Shown: piece after piece, positions 12,910-24,605 of the stretch
Position numbering within the stretch: position 1 is the first letter of the stretch
How the letters are laid out: each line of letters begins with the position of its first letter
NCBI GenBank assembly: GCA_037974665.1
Contig: CM075773.1
Span: 26,071,853-26,135,852, forward strand
DNA from: Ehretia macrophylla
Lineage: Eukaryota > Streptophyta > Magnoliopsida > Boraginales > Ehretiaceae
Direction of reading: 5' to 3'
Length of the DNA stretch: 64,000 bases
Made by a program: the position numbers and the translations under genes
Notes under the pieces: generated by a model
Told to the model about the DNA's origin: nothing
Databases searched by the model: none
What the model saw: only the letters and a program-made list of their open reading frames with translations

Positions 12910-13471
12910 ATCATGTTGAGGGCACAAATCCTTTATGTGTTGACAGTTCACAGTCCCAACCCAGAGAGATAGCCCATTCAAAAGGCCCAATGGCCTTAAT
13001 GACAACCCATCCACTTAAACAATGCAGCATCCTCGCAAGACGTGATATAGACGTGTTGTTGGGCACTGTAATATCTCGCGAGTTAGATTGTCGTCCTTTT
13101 ACAAGTACACAACGTATGATCTGGGACGAAAAAACAGAGCAAAAGAAGAAAAGTTGCCCGAAACTGATGAAAATGTTCAATTATGGGCTCCGAAAATAGG
13201 TGCAGCTGAGCAGGCTTGATGCCCTCGTCGTAGAGCTCTCGAAGAGCTTTCCAACGATATGTTGTGCACCACGTAACTCCTTACGGATTAAAAGTTATAT
13301 GCACCGGAGCAATGGAGACCTAGTCACAAGCCCCGCGCCCTCGGTTTGCGGGCCCAGCCTCTACGTGAAGCGAAGTTGTCTTGCCAAATGTGCCGTGGGA
13401 TTCGGTAATAGAAATGTGGTGCATAAAGTATCTTGGCAACTCTAACCGGGGCAAAAAAAAATTGAAAAAGG

Positions 13472-13590
13472 GGGGTGTAACACGAGGACTTCCCAGGGGG
13501 TTACCCATCCTAGTACCATTCTTGCCCAAGCACGCTTAACTTCGGAGTTCTGATGGGATCCGGTGCATTAGTGCTGGTATGATCGCACCC
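13472..13590 (-). rRNA. 5S rRNA copy 20, fairly well kept
   Basis: Full length, about five changes: TGTAAC near the 3' end, one box C change (GTTACCC), and ACCATTCTTG. The 5' 70 nt including box A match the consensus. Confidence 0.92.
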
Positions 13591-14150
13591 GCCAAATTGT
13601 GGGCACAAATCCTTTATGTGTTGACTGTTCACAGTCCCAGCCCATAGAGATGGCCTATTCAAAAGACCCAATGGGCTTAACGACAACCCATCTGCTTCAA
13701 AAATGCAGCATTCTCGCAAGAGGTGATATCGACGCGTTGTAGGGTCCTGTCATATCCCGCGAGTTAGGTTGTCATCCTTTCAACAGCTCACGACGTACGA
13801 TTAAAGATGAAAAAACAGAGCAAAAGAAGAAAAATGGTCAAAAACTGATGAAAACGTTCGATTTTGTGCTATGAAAATAGGCGCAGCTGAGTAGGCTTGC
13901 TGCCCCCGTCGTAGAGCTCTCGGAGAGCTTTCCAACGGTATGTTGTGCGTAGCGTAAGTCCTTACGGATCAAAAGTTATGGGCACCGGAGTGACGGATAC
14001 CTGGTCACATGCCCCACGCCCTCGGTTTGCGAGCCCAGCCTCTACGTGAAGTGAAGTTGTCTTGCCCAAGGTACCGTGGGATTTGGTAATAGAAATGTGG
14101 TGGATAAAGTATTTTGGCAACCCTAACCGGGGCAAAAAAAAATGAAAAAT

Positions 14151-14268
14151 GGGTGCAGCACAAGGACTTCCCAGGGGGTCACCCATCCAAGTACTACTAT
14201 CGCCCAAGCACGCTTAACTTCGGAGTTCTGATGGGATCCGGTGCATTAGTGCTAGTATGATCGTACCC
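14151..14268 (-). rRNA. 5S rRNA copy 21, diverged
   Basis: 118 nt (one G fewer at the 3' end), about seven changes. Box A is unchanged, box C has one change, and the intermediate element reads CTATCGC. Confidence 0.9.
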
Positions 14269-14828
14269 GTCATGTTGTTGGCACAAATCCTTTATGTGTT
14301 GACCGTTCACAGTCCCAACCCAGAGAGTTGGCCCATTCAAAAGGTCTAATAGGCTTAACGACAACCCATCCGCTTCAACAACGCAGCATCCTCGCAAGAC
14401 ATGATATCGACTCGTTGTAGGGCCATCTAATGTCCCACGAGTTAGGTTGTCATCCTTTTAATAGCTCACAATGTACGATCTGAGAAAGAACAATAGAGCA
14501 AAACAAAAATAGTGTCCCGAAACTGATAAAAACGTTCAATTTTGGGCTCCTAAAATAGACGCAGCCGAGCAGGATTGCAGTCCCTATCATAGAGCTCTTG
14601 GAGAGCTTTCCAACGGTATGCTGTACGCCACGTAAATCTTTACGGATTAAAAGTTACGGGCACCGAAGCGACGGAGACTTGGTCACAAGCCCTACGCCCT
14701 TAGTTTGCGGGCCCAGCCTCTACGTGAAGCAAAGTTGTCTTGCCCAAGGTGCCGTGGCATTCGGTAATAGAAATGTGGTGGATAAAGTATCTTGGTAACC
14801 CTAACCGGGGTAAAAAAAATGAAAAGGG

Positions 14829-14947
14829 GGGGTACAACACGAGGACTTCCAAGGGGGTTATCCATCCTAGTACTACTCTCGCCCAAGCACGCTTAACTTC
14901 AGAGTTTTGATGGGATCCGGTGCAATAGTGCTGGTATGATCGCACCC
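14829..14947 (-). rRNA. 5S rRNA copy 22, diverged
   Basis: Full length, about seven changes, three of them in box C (CAAGGGGGTTATCC). Box A and the intermediate element match the consensus. Confidence 0.9.
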
Positions 14948-15505
14948 GTCATGTTGAGGGCATAAATCCTTTATGTGTTGACGGTTCATAGTACCAGCCC
15001 AGAGAGATGGCCCAATCTACAGGCCCAATAGGCTTAACGACAACTCATCCGCTTCAACAACGCCGCATCCTCGCAAGATGTGATATCGACGCGTTGTAGG
15101 GCCCGGTAATATCTCGCGAGTTCAGTTGTCTTCCTTTTAACTTCTCACGACGTACGATCCGGGAAGAAAAAATAGAGCAAAAGAAAAAACCTGGCCTGAA
15201 ACTGATTAAAACATTCGATTTTGGGTTTTGAAAATAGGCACAGTTGAGCAGGCTTGCTGCCCTCGTCATAGAGCTCTTGGAAAGCTTTCCAACGGTATGC
15301 TGTGTGTCACGTAACTCCTTACGGATTAAAAGTTATGGGCACCGGAGCGACAGACACCTGGTCACAAGCCCCACGCCCTCAGTTTGCGGGCCCAGCCTCT
15401 ATGTGAAGCGAAGTTCTCTTGCCAAAGGAGCCGTGGGATTCGGTAATAGAAATGTGGTAGATAAAGTATCTTGGCAACCCTAACCAGGGTAAAAAAAATT
15501 GAAAA

Positions 15506-15624
15506 GGGGTACAACACGCGGACTTCCCCGGGGGTCATCGATCCTAGTACTACTCTTGCCCAAGCATGCTTAACTTCGCAGTTCTGATGGGATCCGGTGC
15601 ATTAATGACGGTATGATCGCACCT
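15506..15624 (-). rRNA. 5S rRNA copy 23, diverged
   Basis: Full length, about eleven changes. Box C has three (CCCGGGGGTCATCG), box A one (CATGC), and the intermediate element CTTGCC. Confidence 0.9.
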
Positions 15625-16184
15625 GTCATGTTGTGGGCACAAATCCTTTATGTGTTGACGGTTCACAGTTCCAACCCAGAGAGATGGCCTATTCAAAAGG
15701 CCCAATGGGCTTAACGACAAGCCATCCGCTTGAACAACGTAGCAACCTCGCAAGAAGTGATATCGACGCGTTGTAGGGTCTTGTAATATCCTGCGAGTTA
15801 GGTTGTCGTCCTTTTAACAACTCACGACGTATGATCCGGGACAAAAAAATAGAGCAAAAGAAGAAAAATGGCCCGAAACTGATGAAAATGTTTGATTTTG
15901 GGCTTCGAAAACAGGTGCAGCTGAGCAGGCTTGGAACCCCCATCGTAGAGCTCTCGGAGAGCCTTCCAACGGTATGCTGTGCGCCGCGTAACTCCTTGCG
16001 GATTAAAATTTATAGGCACTGGATCGACGGAGACCTGGTCACAAGCCCCACGCCCTTTGTTTGTGGGCCCAGCCTCTACGTGAAGCGAAGTTGCCTTGCC
16101 CAAGGTGCCGTGGGATTCGGTAATAGAAATGTGGTGGATAAAGTATCTTGGCTACCCTAACCGTGGCAAAAAAAATTGAAAATG

Positions 16185-16303
16185 GGGGTGCAACACGAGG
16201 ACTTCCCTGGGGGTCACCCATCCTAGGACTACTCTCGCCCAAGCACGCTTAACTTCGGAGTTCTGATGGGATCCAGTGCATTACTGCTGGTATGATCGCA
16301 CTC
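16185..16303 (-). rRNA. 5S rRNA copy 24, fairly well kept
   Basis: Full length, about five changes. Box A is unchanged, box C has one change (CCTGGGGG), and the start reads GCACTC. Confidence 0.92.
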
Positions 16304-16864
16304 ATCATGTTGTGGGGCACAAATCCTTTATGTGTTGACAGTTCACCGTCCCAGCCCAAAGAGATGGCCCATTCAAAAGGCCCAATGGGCTTAATGAAAA
16401 CTCATCCACTTCAACAACGCAGCATCCTCACAAGACGTGATATCGAGCCATTGTAGGGCCTTCTAATGTCCCGTGAGTTAGGTTGTCGTCCTTTTAACAG
16501 CTTACGACGTACAATCCGGGACGAAAAAACAATGCAAAAGGTGAAAAGTGGCCTAAAACTGATGAAAACATTCAATTTTGGGCTAAAAAACGTGCACAAC
16601 TGAGCAGGCTTGCTGCACCCGTCGTAGAGCTCTCACAGAGCTTGTCAACGGTATGCTGTGCGCCGCGTAACTCCTTAAGGATCAAAAGTTATGGGCACCG
16701 GAGCGACGGAGACCTGGTGACAAGCCCCACGCCCTCGATTTGCGACCCCAACCTCTACGTGAAGCGAAGTTGTCTTGCCCAAGGTGCCGCGGGATTTGTG
16801 GAATAGAAATGCGGTGGATAAAGCATCTTGACAACCCTAACTAGGGCAAAAAAAATTTAAAATA

Positions 16865-16983
16865 GGGGTGCAACACAAGGACTTCCCAGGGGGTCACCCA
16901 TCCTAGTACTATTCTCGCCCAAGCACGCTTAACTTCGGAGTTCTGATGGGATCCGGTGCATTAGTGCTGGTATGATCGCATTC
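16865..16983 (-). rRNA. 5S rRNA copy 25, both promoter boxes intact
   Basis: Full length with about four changes only: CACAAGG near the 3' end, CTATTCTCG, and GCATTC at the transcript start. Boxes A and C are unchanged, so it is one of the best candidates for a transcribable copy. Confidence 0.93.
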
Positions 16984-17544
16984 GTCATGTTGAGGGCACA
17001 AATCCTTTATTTGTTGACGGTTCACAGTCCCAGCCTAGAGAGATGGCCTATTCAAAAGGCCCAATGGGCTTAACGACAACCCATCCGCTTCAACAACGCT
17101 GCAGCCTCATAAGACGTGATATCGACATGTTGTAGGGCCCGGTAATATCCCGCGAGTTAGGTTGTTGTCCTTTTAACAGCTCGCGGCATACGATCCGGGA
17201 TGAAAAAACAGAGCGAAAGAAGAAAAGTGGCCTAAAACTGATGAAAATATTTGATTTTGTGCTCCAAAAACTAATGCAGCTAAGCAGGCTTGCTACCCCC
17301 ATCGTAGAGCACTCGGAGAACTTTCCAACGGTAAGTTGGGCGCCGTGTAACTCCTTTCAGATCAAAAGTTATGGGCATCAGAGCGATGTAGACCTGGTCA
17401 CAAGCCCCACGCCCTAAGTTTGCGGGCCCTGCCTCTATGTGAAGTGAAGTTGTCTTGCCCATGGTGCCATAGGATTCGATAATAGAAAAGTTATGGATAA
17501 AGCATCTTGGCTACCATAACCAGGGCAAAAAAAAATTGAAAAGG

Positions 17545-17663
17545 GGGGTGCAACATGAGGACTTCCCAGGTGGTCACCCATCATAGTACTACTCTCGCCC
17601 TAGCACTCTTAACTTCGGAGTTCTGATGGGATCCGGTGCATTAGTGCTGGTATGATCGCACCC
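17545..17663 (-). rRNA. 5S rRNA copy 26, diverged
   Basis: Full length, about five changes, but four hit the promoter boxes: two in box C (AGGTGG, TCATAG) and two in box A (CTAGCACTCTT). Confidence 0.91.
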
Positions 17664-18235
17664 GTCATGTTGAGGGCACAAATCCTTTATGTGTTGACGG
17701 TTCACAGTCCCAGCCCAGAGAGATGGCCTATTCAAAAGGCCCAATCGGCTTAACGACAACCCATCCGCTTCAACAACGTAGTATCCTCATAAGACGTGAT
17801 ATCGACGTGTTGTAGCGCCCTGTAATATCTCGTGAGTTAGGTTGTCGTCCTTTTAACAGCTCACGACGTACGATCCGAGACCGGAAAACCGAACAAAAGA
17901 AGAAAAGTGGCCCAAAACTGATGAAAGCATTCGATTTTGGGCTCCGAAAATAGGCGCAACCGAGTAGGCTTGCTGCCCCCGTCGTAGAGCACTCAGATAG
18001 CTTTGCAATGGTATGCTGTGTACCGCATAACTCCTTACGGATCAAAAGTTAAGGACATCGGAGCGATGAAGACCTAGTCACAAACCCCACGCCTTCGGTT
18101 TGCGGGCCCAGCCTCTTCGCAAAGCGAAGTTGTCTTGCCCAAGTTGCCGTGGGACTCGATAATAGAAATGTGGTGCATAAAGTATCTTGGCAATCCTAAC
18201 CGGGGCAAAAAAAATTGAAAAGGGGAGGGGGGGAG

Positions 18236-18354
18236 GGAGTGCAAAACGAGGACTTCCCAGGGAGTCACCTATCCTAGTACTACTCTCGCCCAAGCACGCT
18301 TAACTTCGGAGTTCTGATGGGATCCAGTGCAGTAGTCCTGGTATGATCGCGCCT
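18236..18354 (-). rRNA. 5S rRNA copy 27, diverged
   Basis: Full length, about nine changes, flanked on the left by an expanded G/A tract (18219-18239) that lengthens its unit to 691 bp. Its upstream spacer is cut at 18650 by element A. Confidence 0.9.
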
Positions 18355-18650
18355 GCCTTGTTGTGGGCACAAATTCTTTATGTGTTGGCGCTTCACAGTC
18401 CCAACCCCGAGAGATGGCCCATTCAAAAGGCCCACTGGGCTTAACGACAACCCATCCGCTTCAACAACGCAGTATCCTCTCAAGACGTGATAGCGATGCA
18501 TTGTAGGGCCCTGTAATATCCCGCGAGTTAGGTTGTCGTCCTTTTCGCGGCTCACGACATACGATCCGAGACAAAAAAATAGCGTAAAAGAAGAAAAGTA
18601 CCCCGAAATTGATGAAAACGTTCGATTTTGGGCTCAGAAAATAAGCGTAG

Positions 18651-18880
18651 TGTGAGGCCCGACCTCGATTTATGTGCGATACCTCGTTTCGTGTGCCCTA
18701 ATCTAGATTTACGTGCCTTGACCTAGGTTTAAGAATTGTGTTTCATTTTATGTGCCTTGCATTGAATTACGTGCATTCATTTAGGGTTGCGTGCATTTAC
18801 TTGGAAAACGTGCATTCATCTCGTAGTTCGTGTCCTACCTCGTAGTGCGTGCCCAAAACCTAAGAAAGCGTGCCCTCATG
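18651..18880 (+). repeat. Degenerate ACGTG minisatellite at LTR start
   Basis: About eleven imperfect repeats of 20-24 bp built around a (T)ACGTGC or TGTGCC core, each followed by a CTxxxCCTxGGTT-like stretch. The same repeat, about twice as many copies, occupies the matching end of element C. Confidence 0.7.
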
Positions 18881-19886
18881 CTAATGAAGAAAGCATCTTA
18901 CACGAAGTACTAGATCATTAATTAATCCTACAAATTCTAATAACTAATATTAAATTGCTAATTCAACCCACTAGAAAACAAAATCTCACAAAAAGCTAGA
19001 CATTCTTTATTCTTTATTCCTTATTCTTTGCATATCCCAAGCACACAATTAAATAATGCTCAAAAAATGACAAAAATTCAGAATTTTGCATTGCCTTGGC
19101 CGACCACCTCTTGCATTTGTGCATGCAATTCAATTTCAAAATTTGTATCTAAACATTCTATGACATACTATGACACAAAGTGTAAAAAAAAATTGGCTCA
19201 AAACTCTACCCAAGGCTCCATATTCTCGACACAAACTCTATGCCCATACTAGACAATTCAAAAATGCTTCTTGAAGACACAAAATTCTGATTTTACAAGG
19301 CCCTAGGCCGACAAGCATCAATACCCATCAAGCTTTCATTTTTCTTTCATTCTTTTTCTCTTTCTCTCATTTCTTCTCTCTCTCCCTCGGCCTTGGCTGA
19401 AATTCTTCTCTCCATAGCTTAAGTTCATCACTCAATGGTTCATCAAGACATGCAAGAAGCTAGGAGCTCGACCAAGCAAAACTAGGAGCAAAGAAACTCA
19501 CATGCAAGCTCATAGCACTTCCATTTCGGCTTAGGTGAGTTTGTTAGCTTCCATTTCTTTTCTTCTTGTTCTAACCACATGCACCTACTAAGAACTTGGT
19601 TACCAAGCTAGGAAATTAGAGAAATTCAAGTGGTCTCTCGGCTAAGCAAGGAAAAGAGTCAATCTTGTGCATCCTCAAGAGTTTGTGCATCTTCTTTGTT
19701 GTCTTGCTAAGGTGAGGGCTAAAACTTCTTGAAAAGCTTTTAGAAACCACATGCATGCCTTTGAATGTATATTTTTACCTCTGTACTTGTGATATATGTG
19801 TGTTCATGAGCTTTTATAAACATGCATGGCAAGATATTTGGCTAGAATGTGATGATAGATGAAATCGTGTATGGGACAGTCTTCTG

Positions 19887-20275
19887 TCTTGTTGGTGCGA
19901 GGTGATTTTTACCATGTAAATATTGTTGAAAATGCGTGAAAATTAGTAGGTAACTATTTTTGCCAGTTTTGAGAATTTTTTGTAGAAATAGGCCAAAGCT
20001 AATTTTGACTCTAAGATCCTTAAAATGGCAAAATATAAAAATGTGTCCAAATCTGGAAAGTCTGGAAAAATGAAGCAGGTTTTGGCAGATTCACTGACCT
20101 TGTAGAAAAAAACAGTTTTGACTTAGTAAATAATATCCAAAATGCATGAAATTTGGTATGCTACTATAGTTTTCAGTTCTGGACATTTTTGTCAGAAATA
20201 GACTAAGGCTAAATCTGACCCTAAATCCCTACAAAACGACAAGTATTGAAATGTGTACAAATCTGGACAATTTTG
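19887..20275 (+). repeat. Two-copy degenerate repeat inside LTR A
   Basis: AATGCGTGAAAATT at 19931 and AATGCATGAAATTT at 20141 start two stretches of about 180 bp that align throughout (shared AGAAATAG, GGCTAAATCTGAC-like and GTGTxCAAATCTGGA motifs). Offset is about 210 bp. Element C has the same pair in inverse orientation near 44030-44350. Confidence 0.65.
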
Positions 20276-21129
20276 CGTAGTCTCACGGTTTTGGCTATAA
20301 CTCTTGAACCCGAACTCCAAATGATGCAAGGTTTGTTTCTGAATCTAGTTCACTCCTTAAGATTTAATTTGACATCTTGTTCACTGGAATTGGAGATTAT
20401 TTTATTGTCTCAATGATTGTGAGAAAACAGTCCATTGCAGTAAGGGTTTCACCTATTGATATGCTTAGAAAAATTATTGTAGCTTCTCTTGTTGTATTAA
20501 ATGCTTGGGATCATGGCATTTGGATGTTGTGTGGACTGTTTTGAATACTTGAGGGTATTTGAATTAATCAATGCATGGCTTGAGTTTAATTACGAGATGA
20601 CTTGGGGCTTAATCGCACGGGTACGCACGACTAGAGACCCTAGTGACTAGGTAAACTTGCTATGTGTTGCACCTATGGATATCGTGTTTAATTATATGCT
20701 TAGTAGGCTGCCCGTAGTTGGCCTTGTAGCTCTAAATGTGATTTCGATGATTACATGTTGACAAGTAGGCCTTTCTTGCACCCGGTCGCACATAGATGTC
20801 GTTGCATGTTGAATAATATTATTAATTGATTATGTGAACTTCGAAATGAGTTATATGACTTGATTTACATGCGTTACATGGCTGCCCGTTTAATATTCAT
20901 ATAACTCCATGTGCTTTTCAAGTGAAATTACCTGTCATATGGTGCCTCACTTGTTTACTTGTCAATGTGCAATCTTATGACTGCTCGGAGGTGACCTACT
21001 TTGTTGTCCTCCTAATGTGATATATTAAATGTCATAAATGTACATTGCATACAAGGTTGCAACCTTTCTATCTGGCGTGGTAGCATTCAGCACACCGGGC
21101 GGCATCGGGCTTGCCGGTGCAACCGTGAC

Positions 21130-21235
21130 TACCATTGTCCAATTCCCTCTCTCGCTTGGGGGCTAGACTTCCTCGGAGAGTTGGGTCGTAGGATTTCAGA
21201 GTATATCCAGAGTACACCCATTTGGCGTGATAAGG
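21130..21235 (+). repeat. LTR block shared by elements A, B, C and D
   Basis: Contains AATTCCCTCTCTCGCTTGGG, TTGGGTCGTAGG and AGAGTACACCC. Inverse-orientation counterparts lie at about 28783-28875 and 32948-33040 (B), 42885-42975 (C) and 56505-56590 (D). Function unknown. Confidence 0.7.
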
Positions 21236-22234
21236 GGATGATTTGAAGTCGGCTGCAACAACTGATACTGGAAATAAATTGAGAGCAAAAGCTCACCGTA
21301 TCCTTTTCACTATGTGTATAAGTACTCTCGTTTGGTTCCTAGAGGACCTCGGGGAGGAAAGATGGGTAATTGTGTTCCTTTACCTTTACATTACATTATG
21401 TACTTATTTGTGATGTATGACATGCTAGCAAAGGGTTTTCATAAGTTGAACCGGAAAATGAGTTTCGAAACCTTTTTCTCGTTCCCCCTCGCTGAGTTCA
21501 TAAGGACTCGCTCTCTTTTATCTTTTTAGGTGAAGAAGACCAGGAATAGGTACCTGAGGACAATGTGCCTAATGATGATTCCTTGGAATGATTGCTTGCC
21601 CTAGGTGCCTTACTTGACTATGGCCGTTTCGTGAACAATATGTTATTTGAAGACTATTTCTTTTTATGTTGTTTGTTGTTGTAATGTAAAAGACCCCCGT
21701 TGTAATTTGGGGTCTAATTTTGGCTTGTACCTATCATAACTAGATAGACACTACTATGGTCATTTTTGCTATCGTTATTAGCTAGTATCTATCATAGGAT
21801 TATGAAGTATCAGGTAAAGATTAAGTAAAATGAACCTATCCAATCCTAAGCAGATACTCATTGATAAGCTAAGATCAACAGGTAATTTTATAACGAGGAT
21901 TAACAAACAAAAGAGACATAGTATCATGCTAGGTTATTAATCAAACGAGACTTCGAGATAACTGATAGGCGTTTTGAGTGGTTATAAATAGTAATCTTAG
22001 TTAGAAATGAAATTGAGATTGAAAATTTTGAGGCGTTTAGAGAATTAGGTCAAACTAAAGAGTCCAATTACAGCCGTTATGCTACCGGTTTTCTGAAGAA
22101 TTTGTGAAGTTTAGGCTAAAACGTTAAGTGCTAAACCCTCTTGAACGATTAAGTACGTGATATGTCTTGAATGTTTAGATCACACCCTAGTCTAACCTTT
22201 ATAGGTCGGGTTGGGGCGTGACACCTTAGAAGAA

Positions 22235-22246
22235 TGGTATCAGAGC
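22235..22246 (+). other. Primer-binding site, element A
   Basis: TGGTATCAGAGC, 11 bases after the LTR end, is the standard plant retrotransposon site complementary to the 3' end of initiator tRNA-Met. It confirms the plus orientation and the LTR boundary. The 277 bases from the LTR to the gag ATG hold nothing else recognisable. Confidence 0.88.
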
Positions 22247-22500
22247 TTAGATTTCTTAAGCCGGGTTTAACTCTCGGACCATACGTAGAAGCCCTAAGGT
22301 TATTAGGATGACTTGTTTATATGTTATTGTGTGACAATATCAATTGTGCCTTCTCTGTTTTTATGTGTTTATGTGATTAACATGACCTAATTGTTTCTAG
22401 AATTGTGTATCTATATAAAATTATATGTTTCATATCTTATACATTAAATTCTTGTCTTGTCGTATTCCAATAAATTATGCATCGTAATCTATGCCTGTAG

Positions 22501-23012
22501 ATGGCTGGCCCTAGTACCCGCACTACTAATAGGAACGGTGAGCCCCAAGAGATCGGAGATGCTTATCAAATTAATCCCAGCATAGCTATGTTTAATATGA
22601 TAGCGAATGCCATGGATCGCATGTCGCGAGTGATGGAATGTCAACATGCACGTGAAACAAACAATAACAACAACAACAGGAATGATGGTAACCATAGGAG
22701 ACAGCAGAATGAGGGAGTTCCTTGACTTTCGCCTGTCCAAATTCCACGGGGAAGCTGATGATGAAAAGGTAGAGGCTGGGCTATTTGAGATCGAGAGGAT
22801 TTTCAGGCCACTTGACTATACTGATAAAGAAAAGATGGAGTTCGCTGTGTTTCTGTTGCACGGGGATGCTGACCATTGGTGGCACACTGTGGAGGCACTT
22901 TGGAAAATTGATCATACGCCTCACTTGTGGGGTAATTTCATTAAGGCATTTAAGGAGAAATATGTACCTGCAGTTTCCAGGCAGAGGCGGATTGAGGAAT
23001 TCATGCACCTGG
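22501..23012 (+). pseudogene. gag: Element A gag, frameshifted and truncated
   Basis: The frame opens at ATG 22501 (MAGPSTRT), with an asparagine-rich stretch around residues 54-61, and stops at 22725. The gag homology continues in another frame to about 23012, so a frameshift lies close to 22720. The downstream part has the plant Ty3/gypsy gag core: an FHGEADDE-like start, a GDADHWW motif and EKYVP followed by RRIEEFMHL. It ends abruptly where RNase H sequence begins; the zinc-knuckle region is absent. Confidence 0.82.
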
Positions 23013-23532
23013 TCTTGCATTGCCTGAAGGGAGTTAAGGTTTTGTAATCTATAGCGATGCTTCAAAGGAAGGACTGGGTTGTGTGTTGATGCAAAATGGT
23101 AGGGTGATTGCATATGCTTCTAGGAAACTGAAGCCGTATGAGTTGACCTACCCGACGCATGATTTGGAGTTAGCGGCTATTGTGTTTGCACTCAAGAAAT
23201 GGAGGCACTATTTGTGGGGTAACAAGTTCGAGGTGTTTACTGATCACAAGAGCTTGAAATACTTGTTCTCACAAAAAGAGTTGAACATGAGGCAAAGACG
23301 GTGGATGGAGCTTTTGGATGATTATAACTGCACAATCAATTATGTACCCGGTAAAGCGAATGTAGTTGCAGATGCCTTAAGTTGGAAAGCAAGCATGGCA
23401 AAACTGAAAGTCAAGGTACAAGAGTTGTTGGAGGAAGAATTTTTGTGGAAACCACAATTGACTCAAAAAGGGTTACTATTTGCCACTACACAAGTTCAAT
23501 CGACCTTGTTGTCTGAATTACAAGAGGCTCTA
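23013..23532 (+). pseudogene. pol: Element A pol remnant: RNase H
   Basis: Starts with LALPEG just upstream of the RNase H domain and runs through [10 protein letters not shown], the HDLELAA motif, [11 protein letters not shown] and [13 protein letters not shown], so the four acidic positions of the RNase H fold (D, E, D, D) are all visible. A TAA near 23034 interrupts the frame at the junction with gag. After the RNase H domain a linker reaches [12 protein letters not shown], where the integrase would begin, and the reading frame then passes into 5S spacer. Confidence 0.85.
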
Positions 23533-23797
23533 CATAAGGAGGCTTGTTTCCCCCGTCGTAGAGCTCTCAGAGAGCTTTGCAACGGTATGTTGTACGTCGC
23601 GTAACTCTTTACGGATCAAAAGTTATGGGCACTGGTGTGACAGAGACCTAGTCACAAGCCCTACGCCATTGGTTTGCGGGCCCAGCCTCTACGTGAGGCG
23701 AAGTTGTCTTGCCCAATGTGCCGTGGGATTCGGTAATAGAAATGTGGTGGATAAAGTACCTTGGCAACCCTAACCGAGGCAAAAAAAAATTGAAAAG

Positions 23798-23916
23798 GGG
23801 GGGCAACACGAGGACTTCCCAGGCGGTCACCCATCCTAGGACTACTCTCGCCCAAGCACGCTTAACATCGGAGTTTTGATGGGATTCGATGCATTAGCAC
23901 TGGTATGATCGCACCC
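23798..23916 (-). rRNA. 5S rRNA copy 28, diverged
   Basis: Full length, about ten changes. The T of GGGGTGCAAC is lost or changed to G, box C has one change (AGGCGG), and box A is followed by TTAACATCGG. Confidence 0.89.
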
Positions 23917-24486
23917 GTCATGTTGTGGGCACATATCCTTTATGTGTTGACCGTTCACAGTCGCAGCCCAGAGAGATGGCCCATTCAAAAGGCCCAATGG
24001 GCTTAACCATAACCCATCTGCTTCAACAACGTAGCATCCTAGCAAGACGTATATCGATGCAGTGTAGGACCCTCAAATGTCCTGCGAGTTAGGTTGTCGT
24101 CATTTTAACAACTCACGACGTACGATCTAGGACGAAAAAACAGAGCAAAAGAAGAAAAGTGGCCCAAAACTGATGAAAACGTTCAATTTGGGTCTCCAAA
24201 AAGGGGCACAGCCGAGCAGGCTTGCTACCCCCGTCGTAGAGCTCTCGGACAGCTTTTCAATGGTATGTTGTGCACCGCGTAACTCCTTACGAATTAAAAG
24301 TTATTGGCACCGGTGTGACGGAGACCTAGTCACAAGCCCCACGCCCTCAGTTTGCGGGCCCAGCCTCTACGTGAAGCGAAATTGTCGTGCCCAAGGTGCC
24401 ATGGGATTCGGTAATAGAAATGTGGTGCATAAAGTATCTTGGCAAACCTAACCAGGGCAAAAAAAATTGAAAGGGGGGGGGGGGGA

Positions 24487-24605
24487 GGGGTGCAACACGA
24501 GGACTTCCTAGGGGGTCACCCATCCTAGTACTACTCTCACCCAAGAACGCTTAACTTCAGAGCACTGATGGGATCTGGTGCATTAGTGCTGGTATGATCG
24601 CACCC
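24487..24605 (-). rRNA. 5S rRNA copy 29, diverged
   Basis: Full length, about seven changes, one each in boxes A (CAAGAACGC) and C (CTAGGGGG). It abuts an expanded G tract (24473-24490), making its unit 689 bp. Confidence 0.9.

Larger units (their letters stand above)
1..18650 (-). repeat. 5S rDNA tandem array, block 1
   Basis: About 28 head-to-tail units, transcribed leftwards, with 5S starts spaced mostly 677-681 bp. Each unit is a 5S copy of about 119 bp plus a spacer of about 560 bp. The spacer carries, on the plus strand from the 5S start rightwards: a TATA-like and GC element, a hairpin-forming GCCCATT/AATGGGC pair, an AGCTCTC/GAGAGCT palindrome, an AACCCTAA telobox-like motif and an A-run that is a T-run on the transcribed strand. 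Shorter units are spacer deletions: 10 bp near 7850 and about 41 bp near 10340. I see no protein gene in any spacer. Confidence 0.93.
18651..22223 (+). repeat. Element A 5' LTR (3573 bp)
   Basis: Begins TGTGAGGCCCGACC and ends TTGGGGCGTGACA, immediately before the tRNA primer-binding region. Both ends match, in reverse complement, the two ends of element C. It contains a 20-24 bp minisatellite at its start, a pyrimidine tract (19329-19390), two degenerate copies of a repeat about 210 bp apart, and a GC-rich block also present in elements B, C and D. No clear TATA box was found. Confidence 0.88.
18651..23532 (+). mobile_element. Element A: truncated Ty3/gypsy LTR retrotransposon
   Basis: It has a 5' LTR with TG...CA ends, an initiator-tRNA-Met-type primer-binding site, a broken gag, and then directly the RNase H part of pol. 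Protease, RT, integrase, polypurine tract and 3' LTR are missing. The right border lies between about 23528 and 23540, where 5S spacer sequence resumes at nearly the point where it stopped at 18650; removing about 4882 bp restores the 680-bp period. The LTR belongs to the same family as solo LTR element C. RNase H and gag types point to a plant chromovirus, probably Tekay/Del-like. Confidence 0.85.

Noticed and set aside
1..18650. CRISPR-like regular repeat spacing
   Set aside because: The period is 680 bp, the repeat is 5S rRNA and the spacers are homologous to each other; a CRISPR array has short repeats with unrelated spacers.
19028..21529. Short plus-strand frames in LTR A (19028-19252, 21314-21529)
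   Set aside because: They lie within a long LTR, have no recognisable motifs and are not conserved in solo LTR C.
23533..23604. Continuation of element A pol into a longer protein with [11 protein letters not shown]
   Set aside because: This tail is 5S spacer sequence read through the junction, not part of the integrase.
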